Below, one piece after another: positions 1-5,567 of a DNA stretch of 5,567 bases; positions within the stretch are counted from its first letter, which is position 1, and every line of letters starts with the position of its first letter. The notes beneath the pieces were generated by a model. It saw only the letters and a list, made by a program, of their open reading frames with translations. It was not told where the DNA came from and did not search any database. A program made the translations under genes and the position numbers. The stretch comes from Erythrobacter sp. 34-65-8 (GTDB taxonomy: Bacteria; Pseudomonadota; Alphaproteobacteria; Sphingomonadales; Sphingomonadaceae), in the NCBI GenBank assembly GCA_002278985.1, contig NCJP01000116.1, forward strand, positions 1 through 5,567, given 5' to 3'.

Positions 1-1
1 G

Positions 2-268
2 GGCAGTGAGGCAGAGCGCGCCGCCTGCCCGCAGGTCCTGGCTCCCGATCCGGCCACGCTGAACGGCTATCCCGATCTGCCGCGCAACGGCAGGCTCTAC
101 ATTCCGCAGACCGCCGGGGCGCGGCTGGAAGCGCAACTGCGCAATCCCGACCTGCAGGGAATGATGCGGGTTCGCCTGCGAACGGACGGAACGGTCACAC
201 CGCTGGAACTGACCTTCGGCCCGCGTTCAACCGAAACTGGAATGGGCGCGGACGCCGGGGACCGCTAG
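2..268 (+). CDS. C-terminal fragment of an unrecognised protein (5' end outside window)
   Basis: The frame is open from the left edge to a TAG at 266-268, giving the last 88 residues of a longer protein. Third codon positions are mostly G or C, as in the other genes here, which supports real coding. The fragment has one Cys near its start (A-A-C-P-Q), a Pro/Asn/Gly-rich stretch (NGYPDLPRNGRLYIPQ), then an alternating stretch (MMRVRLRTDGTVTPLELTF) that looks like a beta hairpin, and a Gly/Asp-rich tail. No membrane segment is present. I do not recognise the family and assign no function. Its stop lies 12 bp from the stop of the convergent zinc-finger gene, with no obvious terminator hairpin between them. 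Confidence 0.6.
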   Translation, partial: GSEAERAACPQVLAPDPATLNGYPDLPRNGRLYIPQTAGARLEAQLRNPDLQGMMRVRLRTDGTVTPLELTFGPRSTETGMGADAGDR

Positions 269-280
269 CCTGGGCTTGTC

Positions 281-541
281 TTACCGGTGCCCCGGATCGC
301 TGCCGGCCGCAACGTCGGGCAGCGCCGCCTGATCCGCCCCGTCAGCCGGGCCGCCACGCAGGACGAAGCGGCGATCACAATAGCCGCAGTCGACGTACCC
401 GTGCTCGTCTATCTGCAGCCAGACCTTGGGATGGCCCAGCGCCGCCGGGCGGAACCGGGCACCGCCGCGAATGGCGCTTGCCCCGTCGCAGCTGACGCGG
501 GTGTGATCGACGAGGATGGTTTCGGGCGGCGGGATGGTCAT
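281..541 (-). CDS. Small zinc-finger protein, CHCC type (zf-CHCC, NDUFS6-like)
   Basis: This 86-residue protein carries the CHCC zinc-finger signature: C18-D-G, G36-H37-P-K-V-W, then C52-G-Y-C55-D-R-R-F. C18, H37, C52 and C55 are the predicted zinc ligands. In the family, this fold is shared with the NDUFS6/13-kDa accessory subunit of respiratory complex I. Free-standing bacterial versions are common in Alphaproteobacteria, and their exact role is poorly defined. The spacing between C18 and H37 is 18 residues, longer than I recall for many family members. The tail after residue 62 is Ala/Asp/Gly-rich and probably disordered. The ATG at 541 is preceded by a G-rich GGGG with a 6-nt spacer, a weak ribosome binding site. 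The gene lies 60 bp downstream of the DUF4402 gene on the same strand, so co-transcription is possible but unproven. It is convergent with the gene ending at 268. Confidence 0.88.
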   Translation of the reverse strand: MTIPPPETILVDHTRVSCDGASAIRGGARFRPAALGHPKVWLQIDEHGYVDCGYCDRRFVLRGGPADGADQAALPDVAAGSDPGHR

Positions 542-601
542 GGACAGCCCCGTTAATCGCTCGGCCCCGTCTGTGCAATGCGCCTGCGCAGCATCATGCG
601 A

Positions 602-1198
602 TCAGAAATACTGCACGTCGATGTCGAAGGTGCCCGTATAGGTGCCCACTGCCTGACTTGCCCCGACGTTGAGCCTGCCACCGACGCGGAAGTAGAACAA
701 CCCGCTGGGATTGAGAATGCGGAAGCGGAAGCTGCGGACATTCTCCCGCACCACCAGCGTATCGGGCGTGCCATTGATATCCATCTGGTCGATCCGCATG
801 GTCGCGCCGGTGGCATTGGTCACGGTCATCCGGCCAGACGGGGGTATGCGCACCCGCACCAGGCGGTTGAAACGCCCTGCGCCGACAAATTCGGCCGGCT
901 GGCAGGCCCCGCTGTGAACGAGCCCGCCGGTCACCGCGCAGGTCGGCGTGACGGTGGGGTTCATCACAATGGTCCCCCCGCCAGCCGCGACGATGATGTT
1001 GCCGAAATCCATGTCTTCCGATTTTACGACGCTGAGGTCCTCGACCAGCACGGTGGTTGCCCCGACGGTGGTGGTTTCGGCGGCCCGTACGGCGCCCGGC
1101 ACCGCCAGCACAGCAGCCAGCAAGCTGGCCAGCAGCAAGCAGGCAAGCGCGCAAAGCCCCCGGATCGGGGTAGCAGCCAGAAGCGATTTCGGTCCCAT
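602..1198 (-). CDS. Secreted DUF4402 domain protein
   Basis: With the ATG at 1198 the product is 198 residues. Residues 1-39 form a signal peptide: K4 and R13 in the n-region, a long Leu/Ala core, and a V-R-A cleavage site before AETTT, so export by Sec is predicted. The mature part matches the DUF4402 pattern: D64-F-G-N-I-I-V, a glycine-rich turn, then C87-A-V-T-G-G ... G-A-C99-Q-P-A-E-F, and the closing block R-V-G-G-R-L-N-V-G-A-S-Q-A-V-G-T-Y-T-G-T-F ending in V-Q-Y-F. C87 and C99 could form a disulfide. DUF4402 proteins are beta-rich, surface or periplasmic, and pilin-like; no chaperone or usher gene is visible nearby. Upstream in-frame starts exist (ATG at 1234 and 1264, TTG at 1276). I prefer 1198 because it places the positive residues directly before the hydrophobic core, but the start is uncertain. 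Confidence 0.85.
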   Translation of the reverse strand: MGPKSLLAATPIRGLCALACLLLASLLAAVLAVPGAVRAAETTTVGATTVLVEDLSVVKSEDMDFGNIIVAAGGGTIVMNPTVTPTCAVTGGLVHSGACQPAEFVGAGRFNRLVRVRIPPSGRMTVTNATGATMRIDQMDINGTPDTLVVRENVRSFRFRILNPSGLFYFRVGGRLNVGASQAVGTYTGTFDIDVQYF

Positions 1199-1247
1199 CG
1201 TGGCATGGCCTAGCCGCACACCCCTGAAGGCCATCTCCCCGGGTTTG

Positions 1248-1276
1248 GTTAACGCGCCGGTCATTGTCTCCGTCAA
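1248..1276 (-). promoter_or_regulatory. Candidate promoter for the DUF4402 gene
   Basis: Read on the minus strand, TTGACG (1276-1271) matches five of six bases of a -35 box. Seventeen bases later GTTAAC (1253-1248) matches only three of six bases of a -10 box. This would start transcription near 1240 and fits translation from 1198 (or 1234). A mirror candidate on + (TTGTCT at 1264-1269, 17 nt, TTTACG at 1287-1292) could serve the ABC gene but is weaker. Both are pattern matches only. Confidence 0.25.
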
Positions 1277-1324
1277 GCATGGCCCCTTTACGCCACCACC
1301 CCTGCGGGCCTAGGGCTGCCAGAC

Positions 1325-2260
1325 ATGAGCCAGCCGCCCGCCATCAGGATCGACAACCTCGTCAAGCGTTATGCCCCGACCAAGGGGGCGGAGGCGAAGC
1401 TGGCGCTCAAGGGCGTGACCTTCGATGTGCCACAAGGCGGCATCTTCGGTCTGCTTGGCCCCAACGGGGCGGGCAAGTCGACCCTGATCAATATCCTTGC
1501 CGGGCTGGTCACCAAGACCAGCGGCACGGCTGAGATCTGGGGCTTCGACATTGACCGCGATCACCGCAACGCCAAACGCTCGATCGGGATCGTGCCGCAG
1601 GAAATCGTATTCGACCCCTTCTTCACCCCGTTCGAGGTGCTGGAGAACCAGGGCGGGTTCTACGGCATCCCCAAGGCGCTACGACGCAGCGAGGAGCTGC
1701 TGCGCGCGGTCCATCTGGCGGACAAGCGCAATGCCTATGCCCGGGCGCTGTCGGGGGGGATGAAGCGGCGGCTGCTGATCGCCAAGGCGATGGTTCACAG
1801 CCCGCCGATCCTGGTGCTGGACGAGCCGACGGCCGGCGTCGATGTCGAGCTGCGCCGCCAGCTGTGGGAACTGGTCACCGAACTCAACGGCGAGGGCGTG
1901 ACCGTGGTGCTGACCACCCATTACCTCGAAGAAGCCGAGCAGTTGTGTGACCGGATTGCCATCATCAACCACGGCGAGCTGATCGCGAACAAGCCGACCC
2001 GCGACCTGATCGACATGGCGCGCGAAAAGATCGTCCGGGTCACGGTCGACAAGGATCTGGCCGGTCCGCCGATGGAGCCGGGTTTCATCAAGGCCGAAGT
2101 GACCGAGCCGCGCACCCTGGAGGTGACCTACAACCGCGATGCGATGAGCGCCGGGCAGGTGCTCGCGCTGGTCCAGAGCCACGGCTACACCGTGGAAGAC
2201 GTGACCACGCGCGAAGCGGACCTTGAGGATGTGTTCGTGCAGCTGACCGGCGGAGGCTAG
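1325..2260 (+). CDS. ABC transporter ATP-binding protein (ABC-2 type exporter family)
   Basis: This complete 311-residue ATPase has every nucleotide-binding motif: Walker A G45-P-N-G-A-G-K51-S-T, Q-loop Q92 (V-P-Q-E), signature L142-S-G-G-M-K-R-R, Walker B I-L-V-L-D166-E167-P-T, D-loop A-G-V-D, and switch H199 (T-T-H-Y-L-E-E-A). The domain after about residue 225 is the short C-terminal extension common in the CcmA/YadG/DrrA-like group, ending E-D-V-F-V-Q-L-T-G. Such proteins power ABC-2 permeases that export lipids, polysaccharides or drugs; the substrate cannot be read from the ATPase. No permease gene adjoins: upstream is the divergent DUF4402 gene, and downstream is a convergent small gene 7 bp away. 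The partner must be encoded elsewhere. The ATG at 1325 has TAGGG at 1311-1315 with a 9-nt spacer. Function class is secure, transported molecule unknown. Confidence 0.95.
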   Translation: MSQPPAIRIDNLVKRYAPTKGAEAKLALKGVTFDVPQGGIFGLLGPNGAGKSTLINILAGLVTKTSGTAEIWGFDIDRDHRNAKRSIGIVPQEIVFDPFFTPFEVLENQGGFYGIPKALRRSEELLRAVHLADKRNAYARALSGGMKRRLLIAKAMVHSPPILVLDEPTAGVDVELRRQLWELVTELNGEGVTVVLTTHYLEEAEQLCDRIAIINHGELIANKPTRDLIDMAREKIVRVTVDKDLAGPPMEPGFIKAEVTEPRTLEVTYNRDAMSAGQVLALVQSHGYTVEDVTTREADLEDVFVQLTGGG

Positions 2261-2267
2261 GAACCGC

Positions 2268-2453
2268 TCAGCGCGGCGGGTGGCCCAGACCCGCATCACG
2301 GGTCGGGACGACAATCCACAGCCCGGGATGCTCTTCCTCAAGCACCTTCCTGCACCTGCTGCAACGCCCGACCGGACGGCCGTACATCGGCCTGACAGTG
2401 CTGCGATCCACCTGGTGCCGGCCCAGGGTACAACGAATACGACCGATGATCAT
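2268..2453 (-). CDS. Small basic protein with C/H/C-x2-C possible zinc site (61 aa)
   Basis: This small gene starts at ATG 2453 and ends at TGA 2270-2268. The start is set by GGGAGG at 2468-2463, 9 nt upstream, one of the best ribosome binding sites in the window. The same frame stays open upstream to 2594, but that part lacks a comparable site and I treat it as non-coding. The protein begins M-I-I-G-R-I-R-C8-T-L-G-R-H13 and continues to G-R-C31-S-R-C34-R-K-V-L-E-E-E-H-P-G-L-W. C8, H13, C31 and C34 could bind one zinc as a small ribbon or knuckle. It is rich in Arg, with no signal peptide or membrane segment. It resembles short cysteine-bearing hypothetical proteins I associate with sphingomonads, but I know no function. 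It is divergent from nadB and tail-to-tail with the ABC ATPase gene (7-bp gap). Confidence 0.7.
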   Translation of the reverse strand: MIIGRIRCTLGRHQVDRSTVRPMYGRPVGRCSRCRKVLEEEHPGLWIVVPTRDAGLGHPPR

Positions 2454-2462
2454 CGGTTGCGA

Positions 2463-2468
2463 CCTCCC
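2463..2468 (-). promoter_or_regulatory. Ribosome binding site of the 61-aa protein
   Basis: GGGAGG on the minus strand sits 9 nt before the ATG at 2453. It decides this start over the longer in-frame reading from 2594. Confidence 0.65.
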
Positions 2469-2527
2469 GCTGATATGCCCTGTTGTGCTGACCGCTACCG
2501 TCCGGCGCTGACAGGGAAAGTGGCAGT

Positions 2528-2553
2528 GCGGCAAGGCGTTCTCTGCTTGCCGC
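2528..2553. promoter_or_regulatory. Perfect 8-bp inverted repeat upstream of nadB
   Basis: GCGGCAAG (2528-2535) and CTTGCCGC (2546-2553) are perfect inverted complements separated by 10 nt. The element ends one base before a possible nadB ATG (2555) and 28 nt before the preferred ATG (2582). It could be a dimer operator for a repressor of NAD synthesis, or an RNA stem-loop in the nadB leader. It has no T tract, so it is not a typical terminator. It does not match the TGTTTA-type NadR site known from enterobacteria. The role is inferred only from symmetry and position. Confidence 0.4.
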
Positions 2554-2581
2554 CATGCGTTTGCAGCGGCATGACCGCGCC

Positions 2582-4168
2582 ATGACCGAAGCAAACCACG
2601 ACGTGCTCATCATCGGCTCTGGCGCAGCCGGGCTCACCGCCGCGCTGGCGCTGGCAGAAACGAAGCGCGTGCTGGTGCTGGCCAAGGGCGATCTGCGCTC
2701 CGGCAGCACCGCCTGGGCGCAGGGCGGGATCGCGGCGGTGCTCGATGCGGGCGACACGTTCGAGAACCACGTGCGCGACACCATGGTGGCAGGCGCCGGG
2801 CTCAACCGGCGCGAAACGGTCGAATTCGTCATCGAACGCGCGCCCGCCGCTATTGCCCGGCTGGTCGATCTTGGTGTCCCGTTCAATGCAGAAGGCGCCG
2901 ACCTGCACCTGACCCGCGAAGGCGGCCATTCGCACCGCCGGATCGTCCATGTCGACGATGCGACCGGTTGGGCCGTGCAGGCCGCCCTGCTCAAGGCGGC
3001 AGAGGAAAACCCCAACGTTACCCTGCTGCCGGGGCGCGCCTGCATTGATCTGATCACCGGGCGGCACGGCGAGAAGTTCTCCGGCGACGGGCGGGTCTGG
3101 GGTGCCTATGCGCTCGACGAGGCGACCGGTCGGGTCGAAAAGCACCTCGCCCGCGCCACCGTGCTGGCCAGCGGCGGAGCGGGCCGGGTCTACCTGTTTT
3201 CCACCGCCCCGCGCGGTGCGACAGGCGACGGGATTGCCATGGCCTGGCGCGCCGGGGCCCGTGTATCCAACATGGAGATGATGCAGTTCCACCCGACCTG
3301 CCTCTACAACCTCGAGGTCAAGAACTTCCTCATCACCGAGGCCGTGCGCGGCGAAGGCGGGCACCTGCTCCACCCGGAAACCGGCCACCGTTTCATGGCC
3401 GATTACGATCCGGAACGGATGGAGCTGGCCCCGCGTGATGTGGTCGCCCGCGCGATCGACGACCAGATCAAGCGCTTCGGCCTCGACTGTGTCCACCTCG
3501 ACATCAGCCATCAGCCGCCGGAATTCGTCCGCGGGCATTTCCCGACGATCTATGAAAAGCTCCTCGGGCTCGGCATCGACATGACCCGCCAGCCGATCCC
3601 GGTCGTGCCTGCGCAGCACTATACCTGCGGCGGGGTGCTGGTCGATCTCGACGCGCGGACCGACCTGCCGGGCCTGTGGGGCGCGGGCGAATGCACCGAA
3701 AGCGGTCTCCACGGGGCCAACCGGCTCGCCTCCAACTCCCTGCTTGAATGCTTCGTGTTCGGGGAGGCGGCGGCGAAGGATATCCTCGCCCGCTGGGACG
3801 TACTCGGTGCCCCGCCCCCGATCCGCGAGTGGGACGAAAGCCGGGTTACCGATTCCGACGAAGAGGTCGTGATCAAGCAGACCTGGACCGAGATCCGCCG
3901 CTTCATGTGGAACTATGTCGGGATTGTCCGCACCACCAAGCGGCTGGAACGCGCCGCCCACCGCATCGCCCTGCTGCGACGCGAGGTGCACGACTATTAC
4001 AGCGCCTTCCGCGTCACCACCGATCTGATCGAGCTCAGAAACCTGATCGAGGCGGCCGACCTGATCGTGCAGAGCGCGCTGCGCCGCCACGAGAGCCGCG
4101 GCCTGCACTACACGCTCGACTATCCGGAGACGCTGCCACAGGCGCGCGATACGGTGCTGGTCCCTTGA
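2582..4168 (+). CDS. nadB: L-aspartate oxidase NadB
   Basis: NadB oxidises L-aspartate to iminoaspartate using FAD; quinolinate synthase NadA then uses the product in de novo NAD synthesis in the cytoplasm. The 528-residue product has the usual length (E. coli NadB has 540). It shows the FAD-binding G12-S-G-A-A-G-L, the R39-S-G-S-T-A-W-A-Q-G-G block, L-T-R-E113-G-G-H-S-H-R, F-H237-P-T, T252-E253-A-V-R-G-E-G-G, L-A-P-R285-D-V-V-A-R-A, H346-Y-T-C-G-G and N-R381-L-A-S-N-S-L-L-E. These cover the substrate-binding and catalytic residues known for the family. The helical C-terminal domain follows from about residue 425. ATG 2582 puts the Rossmann strand near the N-terminus as in homologues; ATG 2555 adds nine residues and is possible. 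Neither start has a clear ribosome binding site. nadA and nadC are absent from the window. The stop overlaps the next gene by 4 nt. Confidence 0.96.
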   Translation: MTEANHDVLIIGSGAAGLTAALALAETKRVLVLAKGDLRSGSTAWAQGGIAAVLDAGDTFENHVRDTMVAGAGLNRRETVEFVIERAPAAIARLVDLGVPFNAEGADLHLTREGGHSHRRIVHVDDATGWAVQAALLKAAEENPNVTLLPGRACIDLITGRHGEKFSGDGRVWGAYALDEATGRVEKHLARATVLASGGAGRVYLFSTAPRGATGDGIAMAWRAGARVSNMEMMQFHPTCLYNLEVKNFLITEAVRGEGGHLLHPETGHRFMADYDPERMELAPRDVVARAIDDQIKRFGLDCVHLDISHQPPEFVRGHFPTIYEKLLGLGIDMTRQPIPVVPAQHYTCGGVLVDLDARTDLPGLWGAGECTESGLHGANRLASNSLLECFVFGEAAAKDILARWDVLGAPPPIREWDESRVTDSDEEVVIKQTWTEIRRFMWNYVGIVRTTKRLERAAHRIALLRREVHDYYSAFRVTTDLIELRNLIEAADLIVQSALRRHESRGLHYTLDYPETLPQARDTVLVP

Positions 4169-5142
4169 AAATCGGCGCCGCCCTGCTCGCGGCTTGCGCC
4201 TTGACGTCCGTAAGCCCGGCATGGGCGCAAGACGATGGGGCGAATGAAATCATCGTCACCGCGCAGCGTTCCGGCGCGCCCATGTGGACGATCGACACCC
4301 CCGGGGGCGCGATCGTGCTGGTGGGGGAAATCCGTGCTGTGCCCAAGGCGACACCCTGGTTCCCTGACCGGCTGGAGGAAGCGACCGCCGGGGCGGACCG
4401 GGTGATCCTCGGCCTCAAGCCCAAGGTTTCGCCGGGGGACGTGTTCCGGATCCTGTTTGCCGGGGGCAGGATCACCAGATTGCCCAAGGACACCACTGCG
4501 GCGGACTATCTCGACCCGTTGCAAGCGCAGCGGCTTGCCGCGCTGGAGGCGAAGTACGACCAGGACTATGCCCGCTCCAGCTTCCTGATCACCGCGTTCG
4601 ACCTTCTGGCCCGCCGGCTCGGCTTCAGCCGCGACACCGGCAAGGACGCCTCCGACGTGGTCGAGAAGGCTGCGCGGCGGGCCAAGGTTCCGGCCGAACC
4701 GGTCGGCACGATCCGGGGCGAGGACATGCTCGACAGCCTCGCCGAAGCACCACCGCAAGCGCATATCGCTTGCCTCGATGCCGCCATGACCGCGACCGAG
4801 ACCGGGCCTGAGCTGATTGCCCGGCACGGGGCGGACTGGCGCGCCTCCGATGTGCCCGCCGTGATGGCCAACCCGCTGGAGCAGGCGCTGGGCCAGTGCT
4901 GGCCCTGGGCCGACCAGTCAGTCGGCAGCGAATTGCGGGGCCAGTGGCTCGCGGCGATCGACCGCGCTGCGCAGGAAAGCGGCGTGACCCTGGCCGTTGC
5001 CCCGCTGCGGGTGCTGGCGGAAGACCAGGGCGTGCTCGACCAGCTCGAGGCCAGGGGGTTCGAAATTCGCGGGCCGGACTGGCGGCCCGTGCCGCCGGCA
5101 AGACCATCCGGAGCGACAGCGGACGACCCGATCGAAAAATAA
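4165..5142 (+). CDS. Secreted TraB/GumN-like protein, probably lacking the metal-site residues
   Basis: The start is a TTG at 4165 that overlaps the nadB stop (TTGA), implying coupled translation; no upstream in-frame start is credible as the beginning of this protein. It encodes 325 residues with a clear signal peptide (MKIGAALLAAC..., cleavage after A-W-A at residue 21), so the protein is periplasmic or secreted. The mature chain starts with E28-I-I-V-T-A-Q-R, then P-M-W-T-I-D ... V-L-V-G-E-I-R57-A-V-P, a helical middle, and V-T-L-A-V-A-P-L-R282-V-L-A-E-D-Q-G-V-L-D-Q-L-E-A-R-G-F. This matches the TraB/GumN (PF01963) layout of N- and C-terminal core blocks. In active relatives the two blocks carry G-x-x-H; here both have Arg, and the usual acidic residue after the first block is G83 (I-L-G-L-K-P). 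C203 and C245 could form a disulfide. Family call is good; activity is doubtful and role unknown. Confidence 0.83.
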   Translation: MKIGAALLAACALTSVSPAWAQDDGANEIIVTAQRSGAPMWTIDTPGGAIVLVGEIRAVPKATPWFPDRLEEATAGADRVILGLKPKVSPGDVFRILFAGGRITRLPKDTTAADYLDPLQAQRLAALEAKYDQDYARSSFLITAFDLLARRLGFSRDTGKDASDVVEKAARRAKVPAEPVGTIRGEDMLDSLAEAPPQAHIACLDAAMTATETGPELIARHGADWRASDVPAVMANPLEQALGQCWPWADQSVGSELRGQWLAAIDRAAQESGVTLAVAPLRVLAEDQGVLDQLEARGFEIRGPDWRPVPPARPSGATADDPIEK

Positions 5143-5170
5143 GCCCACACAAAGCCGACAGGGAGAGACC

Positions 5171-5567
5171 ATGCCTACTGCGACCGCCAACGGGATAACC
5201 ATTCATTACGAAGACCACGGCAAGGCCGGTGACCCGGCGATCCTGCTGATCATGGGTTTCGGCGCGCAGCTGACCCTGTGGCCGATCGAGCTGGTCGAGG
5301 CGCTGGTGGGTCACGGGTTCCGGGTGATCCGCTATGACAACCGCGATATCGGCCTCAGCCACAAGTTCCACGGGGTGCGCGCGCCCGGCATCGTCAAGCT
5401 GACCCTGCTCGGCAAGCTCGGGATCAGGCCGAAGGTGCCCTATACCCTGGCCGACATGGCCGATGACGGGGCGGGCCTGCTGGATGCGCTGGAGATCGAG
5501 ACCGCACACATCGTCGGCGGCAGCATGGGCGGGATGATCGCCCAGCATGTGGCGGCGCGCCATCCGC
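5171..5567 (+). CDS. Alpha/beta hydrolase, N-terminal part (cut by right edge)
   Basis: The ATG at 5171 follows GGGAG at 5161-5165 with a 5-nt spacer, a good ribosome binding site. The 132 visible residues show the alpha/beta-hydrolase order: an N-terminal strand pair (NGITIHYEDHG), the oxyanion-loop strand I-L-L-I-M-G-F-G with Met-Gly in place of the usual His-Gly, Y55-D-N-R-D-I-G-L-S, and the nucleophile elbow G116-G-S118-M-G-G. The M-G-F-G and Y-D-N-R-D-x-G-L-S pair resembles the group of esterases annotated as RdmC or aclacinomycin methylesterase-like; the natural substrate is not predictable. The catalytic Asp and His lie beyond the window. There is no signal peptide, so it is probably cytoplasmic. 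It begins 28 bp after the TraB/GumN-like gene on the same strand, and no terminator is seen between them, so it may belong to the nadB transcript. Confidence 0.93.
   Translation, partial: MPTATANGITIHYEDHGKAGDPAILLIMGFGAQLTLWPIELVEALVGHGFRVIRYDNRDIGLSHKFHGVRAPGIVKLTLLGKLGIRPKVPYTLADMADDGAGLLDALEIETAHIVGGSMGGMIAQHVAARHP

Noticed and set aside
266..283. Possible bidirectional terminator between convergent genes
   Set aside because: Only AGCC/GGCT with a 2-nt gap can pair, which cannot form a hairpin, and there is no T tract.
542..601. TGCGC-AG-GCGCA symmetry between the DUF4402 and zinc-finger genes
   Set aside because: The arms are short, the gap is only two bases and no T run follows, so neither a terminator nor a clear operator can be supported.
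1274..1276. TTG as start codon of the DUF4402 gene
   Set aside because: It would put 26 non-signal residues before the natural signal peptide, and the same bases form the best -35 candidate (TTGACG).
594..1280. 228-codon minus-strand frame overlapping the DUF4402 gene
   Set aside because: It is a different frame of the same strand; the DUF4402 frame has the signal peptide and domain, and this one has only Arg/Gly-rich sequence.
2469..2512. Three GCTGAY hexamers (2469, 2487, 2507) upstream of nadB
   Set aside because: The spacing (18 and 20 bp) is suggestive of one-side binding, but six-base repeats are expected by chance in GC-rich DNA and the flanks do not match.
3748..4164. 5' extension of the TraB/GumN-like frame back into nadB
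   Set aside because: The extension is an out-of-frame reading of nadB, rich in Arg/Pro/Gly, and lies before a clear signal peptide that starts at the TTG at 4165.
2495..4222. 575-codon open frame on the minus strand across nadB
   Set aside because: It is exactly antisense to nadB, whose motifs are all present on +. Its translation is low-complexity, rich in His/Arg/Gly/Ala, and shows no family motif. Long antisense frames are common in GC-rich genes.

Overview
The window is GC-rich and almost fully coding. It looks like chromosomal DNA of an alphaproteobacterium, most likely Sphingomonadales (Sphingomonas/Erythrobacter-like). That placement is inferred from three protein-level signs: a DUF4402 secreted protein, a zinc-finger protein ending its core in D-C-G-Y-C-D-R-R-F, and a TraB/GumN-like protein with an EIIVTAQR segment typical of sphingomonad TonB-dependent receptors. 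No rRNA, tRNA, CRISPR array, insertion sequence or phage gene is visible.

Layout from left to right. (1) The 3' end of an unrecognised + strand gene runs to 268. (2) Convergent to it is a minus-strand pair: a secreted DUF4402 protein (about 1198-602), followed 60 bp downstream by a small CHCC zinc-finger protein (541-281). (3) Divergent from the pair, on +, is an ABC-2-type ATP-binding protein (1325-2260) with all the nucleotide-binding motifs but no permease gene next to it. (4) A 61-residue minus-strand protein (2453-2268) sits tail-to-tail with the ABC gene. It has a good ribosome binding site and a possible C/H/C-x2-C metal site. (5) Divergent from that is a + strand run: nadB (L-aspartate oxidase, 2582-4168), a secreted TraB/GumN-like protein that overlaps the nadB stop by 4 nt through a TTG start, and an alpha/beta hydrolase cut off by the right edge.

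The clearest biochemical assignment is NadB, the first step of de novo NAD synthesis from aspartate (partners nadA and nadC are not in the window). A perfect 8-bp inverted repeat lies just upstream of nadB and is the best candidate control element. The most unusual protein is the TraB/GumN-like one. Both places where the family normally has a G-x-x-H metal motif carry Arg instead, and the usual acidic residue of the first block is Gly, so it may be a secreted pseudo-enzyme. No defence system, mobile island or multi-gene novel system is evident; most of the region is ordinary chromosomal housekeeping sequence.
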